Notes under the pieces: model-generated
What the model saw: only the letters and a program-made list of their open reading frames with translations
What the model was told of the DNA's origin: nothing
Database searches by the model: none
NCBI GenBank assembly: GCA_022792975.1
Contig: JAAWCC010000093.1
Location: 1 to 6,740 of the forward strand
Origin: Clostridia bacterium
Lineage (GTDB): Bacteria; Bacillota_A; Clostridia; TANB77; CAG-508
DNA: 6,740 nt
Direction: 5' to 3'
Translations under genes and position numbers: made by a program
Shown: positions 1 to 5,460 of the stretch, one piece after another
Position numbering within the stretch: position 1 is the first letter of the stretch
Layout of the letters: each line of letters begins with the position of its first letter

Positions 1-1
1 C

Positions 2-217
2 CAAGTTAGTACCCAAGTTGATGATATAGATAAATTAATTTTAAAATTTTGTAAGGATGAGAAAACAGCAAAAGAAATAGCAGACAACTTTGAGTACAAA
101 AACATAAAGGGCTTAAAGAAGAATCATTTACAACCATTAATAGAAAAAGGACTACTTCAAATGACAATTCCAGAGAAACCTACAAGTAGCAAACAAAAAT
201 ATATAGCAATTAAGTAA
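2..217 (+). CDS. C-terminal fragment of a protein with a Fic-like winged-helix domain
   Basis: This open frame enters from the left edge and ends at TAA 215-217, leaving 71 visible residues. The fragment reads as a small winged helix: a helical stretch around DKLILKFCKDEKTAKEIA, then a recognition-helix-like segment with KKNHLQPLIEKGLL, then the strand-turn MTIPEKPTSSKQKY. The pattern of LxPLxExGLLxMTIPxKPxSxxQKY is, from memory, typical of the C-terminal domain found on Fic-family AMP-transferase-like proteins and on AlbA_2-type ATP-binding proteins. Which of the two this is cannot be told, because the catalytic part lies outside the window. It is followed by 110 bases before the next gene, which has its own promoter, so the two are probably not one operon. 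The family of the tail is fairly sure; the full protein is not. Confidence 0.6.
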   Translation, partial: QVSTQVDDIDKLILKFCKDEKTAKEIADNFEYKNIKGLKKNHLQPLIEKGLLQMTIPEKPTSSKQKYIAIK

Positions 218-237
218 TACAAAAATCTTTAAATTAT

Positions 238-260
238 GCTATTTTTTAGGTAAAAAATGC
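238..260. promoter_or_regulatory. AT-rich palindrome just upstream of the LysR gene promoter
   Basis: ATTTTTT (241-247) and AAAAAAT (252-258) form perfect inverted arms around AGGT, with GC on each outer side (238-239, 259-260). The palindrome ends nine bases before the -35 box of the regulator gene. LysR-type proteins often bind AT-rich dyads near their own promoters, so it could be an autoregulatory site. It could also be a weak terminator for the upstream gene, but no T-run follows the right arm. Chance is possible at this base composition. Confidence 0.25.
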
Positions 261-268
261 AAAAACAA

Positions 269-297
269 TTTACAAAGTAAACATAATATGATATAAT
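269..297 (+). promoter_or_regulatory. Sigma-A-type promoter of the LysR gene
   Basis: TTTACA (269-274) and a perfect TATAAT (292-297) are separated by exactly 17 bases and stand 30 bases before the start codon. This is a near-consensus housekeeping promoter. Confidence 0.75.
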
Positions 298-327
298 ATC
301 ACTTATGAAATATGGAGAGGATATTAT

Positions 328-1206
328 ATGTTAGATGTAAACTTAAATTTATATAAAACCTTTTACGAAGTAGCAAGAACTAAAAGTCTTACTGTTGCAA
401 GTGATAATTTGTTTATAACACCTCCAGCAGTTAGTAAAAAAATAAAGCAATTAGAAGAACAACTTAATGAAGAACTTTTCATTAGAGGGAATAATGGACT
501 AAGTTTAACAAGTGCTGGAGAATCTTTATATACATATGTAGAGCAGGGACTAAAAATATTTGATACCGGAGAAAAAATTGTTACTAATAATGAAGACCTA
601 AATGTAGTAAAATTAAGAATAGGTAGCCCTTCTCATGTATCAAATTATTATCTTATGAATTGTATAAAAACTGCTAGAGAAGATTACCCTAATATGGAGC
701 TTGCATTATTTGGAGGATCTAACGGAAAAGAATTAATAAAATTGATTGAAGATAATAAGATAGACTTCGCAATAGATGCAACTCATTTGAATATAAGTAA
801 GCCAAATATAAAGGTAGAAGAATTAACAACAATTCAGAACATCTTTATTTCAAAGAAACCACTAAAAATAGAAAATTTAAAGGAATTAGAAAAACTAAAA
901 TATATACTACCATTTGAAAGTACAGCAACATATAAGGAATTAGTGCAATGCCTAGCAAACAATAATGTTTCAATAAAAAGTAGTACAGAAATGGATATCA
1001 CAGAATCAAGAGTTGCTGCGGTAAAAGAAGGATTAGGAATAGGATATGTTATGAAACAGGCAGTAAAAGAAGAGCTAGAAAATGGAGAATTATATGAAGT
1101 AGACATACCATTGAATTTGCCAAAAGCACAAATAAACTTAATCTATATGGATGGAAGATTAACAAAAGCAGATAAGAAATTTATAAACGAATATCTAAAA
1201 AAGTAA
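328..1206 (+). CDS. LysR-family transcriptional regulator
   Basis: A 292-residue protein, the usual length for LysR-type regulators, which are cytoplasmic DNA-binding proteins that sense a small ligand. Residues 1-60 are the winged helix-turn-helix: LYKTFYEVARTKSLTVAS, then the recognition segment TPPAVSKKIKQLEEQL, then the wing around LFIRGNNGLSLTSAGE. The rest (about 90-290) is the periplasmic-binding-like effector domain, including LRIGSPSHVSNYYL and a late GLGIGYVMKQAV segment. The ATG at 328 has GGAGAGG at 314-320, seven bases upstream, and no better start exists. The gene has its own promoter and terminator and lies directly upstream of, and in the same direction as, the radical SAM-kinase operon, so it may control that operon. 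The target and ligand are unknown. No frame damage and no in-frame CGG codon is present. Confidence 0.93.
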   Translation: MLDVNLNLYKTFYEVARTKSLTVASDNLFITPPAVSKKIKQLEEQLNEELFIRGNNGLSLTSAGESLYTYVEQGLKIFDTGEKIVTNNEDLNVVKLRIGSPSHVSNYYLMNCIKTAREDYPNMELALFGGSNGKELIKLIEDNKIDFAIDATHLNISKPNIKVEELTTIQNIFISKKPLKIENLKELEKLKYILPFESTATYKELVQCLANNNVSIKSSTEMDITESRVAAVKEGLGIGYVMKQAVKEELENGELYEVDIPLNLPKAQINLIYMDGRLTKADKKFINEYLKK

Positions 1207-1225
1207 ATGAATAGATAATATATGT

Positions 1226-1255
1226 AACACTATCGGTTGGTAGTGTTATTTTTTT
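1226..1255 (+). terminator. Rho-independent terminator after the LysR gene
   Basis: AACACTATC (1226-1234) pairs with GGTAGTGTT (1239-1247), nine pairs with one T-G wobble around a GGTT loop, followed by seven T residues (1249-1255). It lies 20 bases after the stop codon. Confidence 0.9.
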
Positions 1256-1270
1256 CATGCTTTGGAAAGG

Positions 1271-1302
1271 TTTTACTTTTAGTTAAATCCATTTTTACTT
1301 TT
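1271..1302 (+). repeat. Two direct copies of TTTTACTTTT upstream of the radical SAM operon
   Basis: TTTTACTTTT occurs at 1271-1280 and again at 1293-1302, a period of 22 bases or about two helical turns. The second copy ends six bases before the -35 box. The same decamer, on the other strand (4261-4270), ends three bases before the -35 box of the minus-strand Spo0A-like gene. It may be a shared operator or an AT-rich UP element. At this base composition some T-rich matches are expected by chance. Confidence 0.4.
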
Positions 1303-1307
1303 TTTCA

Positions 1308-1316
1308 ATCGACAAA
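1308..1316 (+). promoter_or_regulatory. Spo0A-box-like sequence overlapping the -35 region
   Basis: ATCGACAAA differs at one position from TTCGACAAA, the complement of the classical 0A box TTTGTCGAA. It covers the -35 hexamer of the radical SAM operon. In Bacillus and Clostridia such placement is typical of promoters directly controlled by Spo0A. Two Spo0A-like proteins are encoded nearby, which makes the match more interesting, but a nine-base match can be fortuitous. Confidence 0.4.
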
Positions 1317-1337
1317 AGTGCATAAGCAATATATAAT
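1309..1337 (+). promoter_or_regulatory. Promoter of the radical SAM-kinase operon
   Basis: TCGACA (1309-1314), one base off TTGACA, is followed after exactly 17 bases by a perfect TATAAT (1332-1337). The start codon lies 38 bases further on, with AAGAAGG (1361-1367) as ribosome binding site. Confidence 0.7.
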
Positions 1338-1375
1338 TTTTATGTAAATTATTAAAATGAAAGAAGGTAAGTAAA

Positions 1376-3033
1376 ATGCAATTACAGGAAGTATGTTGGA
1401 ACATTACTACACGATGCAACCAAAACTGTAGATACTGTCATCGCTTTTTGAATATTGATGATTTAAGTTACGAAAAGAATAAGAAGATACTAATGAAAAT
1501 GATAGAGGATGGAATAAAGGAAATTACATGGACTGGCGGAGAGGCATTACTTTATCCTCGAATAATAGAATTATTAAGAATAGCAAAGGAGCATGGAATA
1601 AGGAGTAAATTAATTACAAATCGGAATGGTATTATCTACAGACGATTCAATGAAAGTAGTTTTTGATTATTTAGATAGTATAACTTTTTCGATAGATTCC
1701 ATAGATAGTAGAACAAATAGAGAATTAGGTAGAGGAGCAGATCATTGGAATAATATAAGAGCTTTATTAGATTACTTAAAGGATAAGGATATTAAAGTAA
1801 ACATTAATACAGTTGCAACAAGAGAGAATATTGGGAAAATAGAAGAATTAGGAAGAACTTTAGAAGGATATCCTATAAATGCTTGGAGAATATTCAAATT
1901 TATGCCTTTACGAGAAACAGCAGAGATAAACAGAGGACAATTTGAAATAACAGATGCAGAATATCAGGCACTTAGTGATAGATTACAAGAAAAGTTTAAA
2001 GGTATGAAGATAGAAACTAGACAAGAGCAAGATATGGAAGATAAATATGTATTACTTGTTGCAAATGGAGATATAATCAAAACTGAAAATGGTGTAGATG
2101 TAAAGAAAGGAAATGCACTACATAAAAGTGTAATGGATGTAATACAAGGAAAAGACAATATTAGAGAGAGAATAAAAGTACAACCTAAAGCTCCAAATTT
2201 AGTAGTAATTGGCAATATTGCTTATGACATAATTGATTTTAGTAGGTTAGGCAAAGCTAGAGAAAATATTGTAGATATAGGAGGAGCTTGTGTATTTTCT
2301 TCAATTCCAGCAAGTCTGTATGGCAGAGTACGGAATGGTTGGGAAGATAGGTACAGATTTTGATATATCGAAATTCTATGGTTATAATTTGGACTTGACA
2401 GGTGTTAAGCAATTAGAAAATCCTACAACAAGTTTCTATACCTATTGGAATAGCGAAGATGGGCAAGATAGAGAGGTTAGTGGTGATGTAAAACCTGAAA
2501 TGGAAGTAGGTAGTAATGATATTCCAGAAAGTTTTTTAGGAGCTAAACATTTTCATCTAACTACTGCAACACCACAAAAGCAATTAGAACTTATAGAATT
2601 TTTGAGGAAAAACACAAATGCAACAATTAGTGTAGATACAATAGACGAATTTGCAAGTCTTCCAGAGTGTAAACAAGTATTCGATAGTGTAGATATAGCT
2701 TTTATAGATAAAGAATATACAGAGTTATTAGATAGTAAAGCACCTGTTAGAATTATTAAGTACGGAAAACAAGGATGCTTATACTATTCTAAAGATAAAA
2801 GTTTCGCAGCACATTCACAAGTAATTCCAGATGAGAAGGTAATTGACAAAACAGGTGCAGGAGATTGCCTAAACGGTGTATTTTTAAACCTTATAGCAAA
2901 TGGTACAGATGAAGAAACTGCATTACAAACAGCAGTGAGTATGGCAACAGAATCAATAAAGCATAAAGGAATATTTGAACTAAGAACATTAGAAGATAAA
3001 CAAAACCAAAAGGAGGTAGGGATAAATGAATAA
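1376..3033 (+). CDS. Radical SAM (viperin-like) fused to PfkB-family kinase, frame broken twice at CGG codons
   Basis: Read straight, three overlapping pieces appear (1376-1666, 1626-2363, 2290-3033). Skipping one C at 1622 and one at 2331 joins them into a single 551-residue protein. Residues 1-265 are a radical SAM domain: the 4Fe-4S motif CNQNCRYC (Cys14, 18, 21), the SAM-binding GGE at 54-56, and ITNG at 80-83 after the first join. LGRG (117-120), AWRIFKF (169-175) and a C-terminal MEDKYVLL segment follow with the order and spacing I recall from viperins. Residues 274-551 are a ribokinase/PfkB kinase: NLVVIGNIAYDI, the Gly pair 302-303, VGMVGKIGTDFD after the second join, and the catalytic DKTGAGD (490-496). 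The ATG at 1376 has a good ribosome binding site. It overlaps the next gene by eight bases. A nucleotide or nucleoside substrate is an inference; a sugar-type substrate is equally open. The domains are sure; the frame state is unresolved. Confidence 0.85.
1619..1628 (+). other. Frame-change site 1: in-frame CGG, +1 shift to GGA
   Basis: In frame the bases read AAT CGG AAT GGT and reach TGA at 1664-1666. Dropping C1622 gives AAT GGA ATG GTA, that is ITNGMVLS, restoring the Thr-Asn-Gly turn common in radical SAM barrels and opening the frame that carries the rest of the domain. The 9-mer CGGAATGGT is identical at site 2. Confidence 0.85.
2328..2337 (+). other. Frame-change site 2: in-frame CGG, +1 shift to GGA
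   Basis: In frame the bases read GTA CGG AAT GGT and reach TGA at 2361-2363. Dropping C2331 gives GTA GGA ATG GTT GGG AAG, that is VGMVGKIGTDFD, the expected strand following the glycine-rich substrate motif of PfkB kinases. It shares CGGAATGGT with site 1. Confidence 0.87.
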
Positions 3034-3424
3034 TAAAATAAGAATATTAGTTGCTGACAATGATCAGGACACGACAAATGAAATTGTAAATTCAATTAAG
3101 GAATTGGACTATGTAGAAGTAGTTGGTATGGCAATAGATGGATTAGATACATATAATAAGATAATTGAACTAAAGCCAGAGATTGTATTCTCAAAATATA
3201 ACTTAGACAAAATGGATGGGTTAGAAGTAATTAGAAAAACAAAGGAAAAATTGCAGACAGAAATGCCTATGTTTAATATTATTACATCTGTTAATATACC
3301 AGATGAACAGCTACAAAAAACAGTATTAGACGTGGGAACAAAACTTAGTAATTTAATTAGAACTGATACAATAAAACTAGGGATAGTAAAAGATATAATG
3401 AATGATTACAAAGAGAATAGATAG
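3026..3424 (+). CDS. Stand-alone Spo0A-like pseudo-receiver protein
   Basis: A 132-residue protein consisting of one receiver fold and nothing else. It tracks the Spo0A receiver closely: IRILVADNDQD with acidic residues at 11 and 13, VEVVGMAIDG near 31-39, and KMDGLEVI at 62-69. At the place of the phosphorylated aspartate the sequence is IVFSKYNL, so position 57 is Lys instead of Asp. The usual Lys-Pro near the end is replaced by Arg-Thr (LIRTDT). It therefore should not be phosphorylated in the normal way and may act by fixed protein contacts. The DNA-binding half of Spo0A is absent. The ATG at 3026 lies inside the end of the kinase gene, with AGGAGG at 3011-3016, so the two are translationally coupled. 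A role in modulating the kinase fusion or the opposing Spo0A-like protein is inference. Confidence 0.85.
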   Translation: MNNKIRILVADNDQDTTNEIVNSIKELDYVEVVGMAIDGLDTYNKIIELKPEIVFSKYNLDKMDGLEVIRKTKEKLQTEMPMFNIITSVNIPDEQLQKTVLDVGTKLSNLIRTDTIKLGIVKDIMNDYKENR

Positions 3425-3429
3425 CAAAA

Positions 3430-3472
3430 AAATAAGAAATAGTTTGACATAGATTCAAATTATTTCTTATTT
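3430..3472. terminator. Bidirectional terminator between convergent genes
   Basis: The 18-base arms at 3430-3447 and 3455-3472 pair throughout with one G-T wobble, around the loop CATAGAT. On the plus strand the stem is followed by CTTTTTG. On the minus strand the A-run at 3426-3432 becomes a T-run. The right arm includes the stop codon of the minus-strand gene (3467-3469), so it serves both genes. Confidence 0.88.
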
Positions 3473-4186
3473 CTTTTTGTCATGTAAATATGTAGTAACT
3501 ACTTCAATAAAAAATCGAGGAGTAATCGTTTCAGGTGTATCTAACAAGTCTAATATAGAATTTGTTTTCAATATTATTCCGTATTTATTTAATTTAATAA
3601 GTGAAGCTCTTAATCCTTCTTTAATAGTAGATGCATTAGTATGGTGCTTTAAAGCTACTATATCAAAAACTTCATTTAGCGAATATATCAGATAAGGATA
3701 GTAGTAGCATTGAATTAGACAATCCATCATATATTGGCTGCATTTTTTCGATATATTCAAATTTAATTTTAATAGTAAAGAATTTAATTCATTAGTCTTT
3801 AATTTAGGCGTATTTTCTATAGGTTCAGTCATTAGATGTATTGTATCTAATAAATTTTTTTTACTAATAGGCTTGCGAAAGATTCGATAAATTTTCGACG
3901 TATAATCGAGCTTATTAGCTTCAGTCATATTGTTAAGAGTCAGAAGTGTATTGCACTTACTTCGTTCTAACGGAAATAGAGCTATTTTGTTTAGTATATC
4001 ATTATAGCTCATTTTACCAAATCCAGAGTCAAGGATGAACACATCAGGCTCTATTTTTAGATATTTATTTATTGTCGTCATAAAATCTTTGGTGTCTTCA
4101 ATTTCAAAATCATTTTCATTTGTAAGAAACTTGCGAATCATCAAATTTTCTTCAATGTTCGCATTTGATACAAGCACTTTAACCAT
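3467..4186 (-). CDS. Spo0A-like regulator: degenerate receiver plus Spo0A_C-type DNA-binding domain
   Basis: A 239-residue protein, slightly shorter than Spo0A (about 265). Residues 1-120 form a receiver: VKVLVSNANIEEN has Asn8 and Asn10 in place of the acidic metal-binding pair. DVFILDSGFG keeps an Asp at 53 in the acceptor position, and a Thr at 83 and KP at 105-106 are also kept. Residues 130-239 resemble the Spo0A C-terminal domain: a long helical run from LNSLLLKLNLNISKK through YYYPYLIYSLNEVFDIVA, and HHTNASTIKEGLRAS as the recognition helix region. It is probably a DNA-binding regulator whose phosphorylation is impaired or atypical. The ATG at 4186 is preceded by GGGAG (4193-4197 complement) and a consensus promoter. 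It faces the pseudo-receiver gene, and the pair looks like a split and diverged Spo0A set. The family call is by pattern, not by search. Confidence 0.75.
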   Translation of the reverse strand: MVKVLVSNANIEENLMIRKFLTNENDFEIEDTKDFMTTINKYLKIEPDVFILDSGFGKMSYNDILNKIALFPLERSKCNTLLTLNNMTEANKLDYTSKIYRIFRKPISKKNLLDTIHLMTEPIENTPKLKTNELNSLLLKLNLNISKKCSQYMMDCLIQCYYYPYLIYSLNEVFDIVALKHHTNASTIKEGLRASLIKLNKYGIILKTNSILDLLDTPETITPRFFIEVVTTYLHDKKK

Positions 4187-4228
4187 AAATAGCTCCCAAC
4201 AAATGTATAAATATTAAAATCAACACTT

Positions 4229-4257
4229 ATTATATTACAAAAATTATGTAAATTCAA
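4229..4257 (-). promoter_or_regulatory. Promoter of the Spo0A-like gene
   Basis: On the minus strand TTGAAT (4252-4257) and a perfect TATAAT (4229-4234) are 17 bases apart, about 42 bases before the start codon. TTTTACTTTT (4261-4270 complement) lies three bases upstream of the -35, matching the pair of copies before the radical SAM operon promoter. Confidence 0.72.
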
Positions 4258-4301
4258 GAAAAAAGTAAAAAAAGTTTTAAATATGTAAACTAATTATACT
4301 A

Positions 4302-4334
4302 AATCTTACACTTTCATACAGAATCTTACGCTTT
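4302..4334 (+). repeat. Direct repeat AATCTTACRCTTT with 20-base period
   Basis: AATCTTACACTTT (4302-4314) and AATCTTACGCTTT (4322-4334) differ at one base and start 20 bases apart, two turns of the helix. The second copy abuts the putative -35 of the sigma-factor gene, the classical position for a dimeric activator. It sits in the intergenic region between the minus-strand Spo0A-like gene and the sigma gene. Confidence 0.5.
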
Positions 4335-4365
4335 TGAACATTGATACTCATAACCTGTATATAAT
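4334..4365 (+). promoter_or_regulatory. Probable promoter of the sigma-factor leader transcript
   Basis: TTGAAC (4334-4339) is followed by TATATAAT (4358-4365). The spacing is 18 bases to TATATA or 20 to TATAAT, so it is less than ideal and may need an activator bound at the repeats directly upstream. Transcription from here would give a leader of about 250 bases. Confidence 0.5.
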
Positions 4366-4371
4366 GCAGTC

Positions 4372-4537
4372 AACTTAATCAAGGCTTAAAAGGAGCTTAT
4401 ACAAAAGAAATATTAAAAAGCAGAAGAAAAGAACGATAAGTATATTTTAGACCTTGATTAGTTAAGAACTTCTCCCTTAATAGTTTGGAAAACTCCTTTA
4501 AGAATTTTGTTTAAGTCAATTTTCTTTTAGGAGTTTT
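4372..4537 (+). promoter_or_regulatory. Structured leader upstream of the sigma-factor gene with alternative pairings
   Basis: This covers most of the 437-base gap between 4186 and 4624. Twelve pairs with one bulged T join 4372-4384 (AAC, TAATCAAGG) to 4452-4463. AAAACTCCT (4489-4497) pairs perfectly with AGGAGTTTT (4529-4537). The left arm of that second hairpin lies in CTCCTTTAAG (4493-4502), which can instead pair with CTTAAAAGGAG (4385-4395, one extra A). That segment contains a ribosome-binding-site-like AAAGGAG with no ATG, GTG or TTG behind it. Mutually exclusive pairings of this sort are the signature of an attenuator or RNA switch. No known riboswitch class was recognised. Confidence 0.4.
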
Positions 4538-4578
4538 ATACTTTGGAATGGTTGACTGGTCAAAAGTATTGTAGAGGG

Positions 4579-4616
4579 CCTCCAGATTCATCTCAAAAAT
4601 CGAGATGAATAGGAGG
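4579..4616 (+). promoter_or_regulatory. Hairpin sequestering the ribosome binding site of the sigma-factor gene
   Basis: CCTCC (4579-4583) pairs with GGAGG (4612-4616), and ATTCATCTC (4586-4594) pairs perfectly with GAGATGAAT (4602-4610) around a 7-base loop, with a small internal AG/A mismatch. GGAGG is the ribosome binding site, seven bases before the GTG start at 4624. All five bases are buried in the stem, so translation should be low unless the hairpin is opened. A smaller hairpin (ATACTT at 4538-4543 with AAGTAT at 4564-4569, inner TTGA/TCAA) stands just upstream. Confidence 0.75.
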
Positions 4617-4623
4617 AACGAGA

Positions 4624-5070
4624 GTGGAATACAAAGTAGATAGTTATACTTTGGAATATATAGAAGATGAAGATAAATATTATATATCTTTTGAAGATAG
4701 TGCAAAACAAGAATGCAGAATAGAAATAGAAAAGGAAATTTTTGATATATATATGAGTTCTAAAAAAGCATATATAAAGATAAAAAATGAAACGAGTAGA
4801 CATTTAGAGCACTCATTATTAAGCGAAGTAGACATATACAAAAGAGCCTTTGAGAAATCAAATAATGTTGTAGATATTATAATGCAAAAATTAGAGAGTG
4901 AAAAACTACAAGCAGCATTGAATAAATTAACAAAAGAGCAAAGACGAAGAATTTTACTATACTATGATTATCAATTAACTATGGAGGAAATAGCACTAAT
5001 AGAGAAGTGTTCAAAGCAGTCAGTTCAAGAGAGTATAAGATGGGGTATGAAAAAATTAAAAAAATTTTAA
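4624..5070 (+). CDS. Short sigma-70-like factor (region 4 helix-turn-helix)
   Basis: A 148-residue protein starting at GTG 4624 behind AGGAGG (4611-4616). The C-terminal part, about residues 98-148, is a sigma region 4 fold: ALNKLTKEQRRRILLYYDY, then LTMEEIALIEKCSKQSVQES as the helix-turn-helix and RWGMKKLKKF at the end. The first 80 residues are acidic and strand-rich (YKVDSYTLEYIEDEDKYYIS) and show no sigma region 2, so it may be an accessory or element-specific sigma-like regulator and not a full promoter-melting factor. Proteins of this kind and length are common on clostridial conjugative and Tn4451-like elements near the recombinase, which fits its place here. Expression is probably held down by the hairpin over its ribosome binding site. 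No in-frame CGG occurs. Confidence 0.8.
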   Translation: MEYKVDSYTLEYIEDEDKYYISFEDSAKQECRIEIEKEIFDIYMSSKKAYIKIKNETSRHLEHSLLSEVDIYKRAFEKSNNVVDIIMQKLESEKLQAALNKLTKEQRRRILLYYDYQLTMEEIALIEKCSKQSVQESIRWGMKKLKKF

Positions 5071-5103
5071 AATATACCCTGACAAAATGGGATTAAGTGA
5101 GCA

Positions 5104-5145
5104 AATAAGTGAAGGGGTAAGAAAACTCTTTCACTTATTAATATT
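5104..5145 (+). terminator. Long hairpin after the sigma-factor gene, possible terminator
   Basis: AATAAGTGAA (5104-5113) pairs perfectly with TTCACTTATT (5130-5139), and GGGGT (5114-5118) can extend it against ACTCT (5125-5129) with two wobbles, giving about 15 pairs around AAGAAA. The following AATATTTTG is only a weak T-run, so it may be a terminator, an RNA-stabilising stem, or the first element of the structured RNA downstream. Confidence 0.55.
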
Positions 5146-5160
5146 TTGAAAAAATATAGG

Positions 5161-5416
5161 TACATTGAAAATTGAATAATATCATTAAATAAAGACTTTA
5201 TTAAGAGCTAGTTAATTTGTAGAAACAGAACTACAAAACTTCAATATAGAGTGGCACTCTATAAGGCGATAACTAATAAAGGTAAATAATAATACTCTTG
5301 CTTAGTCTAGCACGAGCGTGATAAGACCGTCCCACGCAAAGAAAGCAAGCCTTTGAAAAGGCAGGCTATAATTTGAAAAAGGATTATAGACCAGAGGAGT
5401 AATAGTAGCTTATTAC
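5161..5416 (+). ncRNA. Candidate structured non-coding RNA between the sigma factor and the next gene
   Basis: The 390 bases from 5071 to 5460 hold no credible gene but a dense series of hairpins. CTTTAT (5196-5201) plus TAGTTA (5209-5214) pair with TAACTA plus ATAAAG (5270-5281). Inside this lie TTTGTAG/CTACAAA (5216-5222/5231-5237) and TATAGAGT/ACTCTATA (5245-5252/5256-5263), making a three-way junction. Next CTTGCTT (5296-5302) pairs with AAGCAAG (5343-5349), enclosing GTCT/AGAC (5304-5307/5323-5326) and GCGTG/CACGC (5315-5319/5332-5336), which interleave as a possible pseudoknot. Then GCCTT/AAGGC (5349-5362), CTATAAT/ATTATAG (5366-5372/5383-5389) and GTAATA/TATTAC (5399-5404/5411-5416) follow. 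The segment 5296-5365 is also less AT-rich than its surroundings. It is not a tRNA or a known family that I recognise; limits are approximate. It could be a long 5' leader of the 5461 gene. Confidence 0.45.
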
Positions 5417-5460
5417 CATTTAATGAAGAAATAATATAACGAAAAGTGGGGGATATAGTA

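Noticed and set aside
1596..1622. AAGGAG at 1600-1605 as a stimulatory Shine-Dalgarno for frameshifting at site 1, as in prfB
   Set aside because: It lies 16 bases before the skipped base, much further than in prfB, and nothing equivalent stands at sites 2 and 3.
1619..1628. A -2 shift instead of +1 at the CGG sites
   Set aside because: It would give the same downstream frame but add an Arg before Gly (TNRG, VRGM, IRGI), breaking the T-N-G turn; the +1 skip fits the families better.
1376..3033. The three overlapping frames taken as three separate genes (a short radical SAM fragment, a middle piece and a kinase)
   Set aside because: The middle and last pieces have no ribosome binding site at their first ATG and begin inside conserved motifs. 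A single skipped base at each junction gives one continuous two-domain protein.
4389..4450. A basic leader peptide behind AAAGGAG at 4389-4395
   Set aside because: No ATG, GTG or TTG at a workable distance; the readable frames would need an AUA or UUA start.
4511..4803. Hydrophobic minus-strand frames opposite the sigma-like gene
   Set aside because: They are shadows of the plus-strand coding region and its AT-rich leader, without ribosome binding sites or family motifs.
5296..5350. A tRNA or CGG-reading suppressor tRNA hidden in the structured region
   Set aside because: No acceptor stem, no GTTCRA T-loop and no anticodon arm can be fitted; the helices interleave in a way unlike a cloverleaf.
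5446..5460. GTG 5446 as start of the 62-residue protein
   Set aside because: The GTGGGGG stretch is itself the ribosome binding site for ATG 5461, and there is no other site upstream of 5446.
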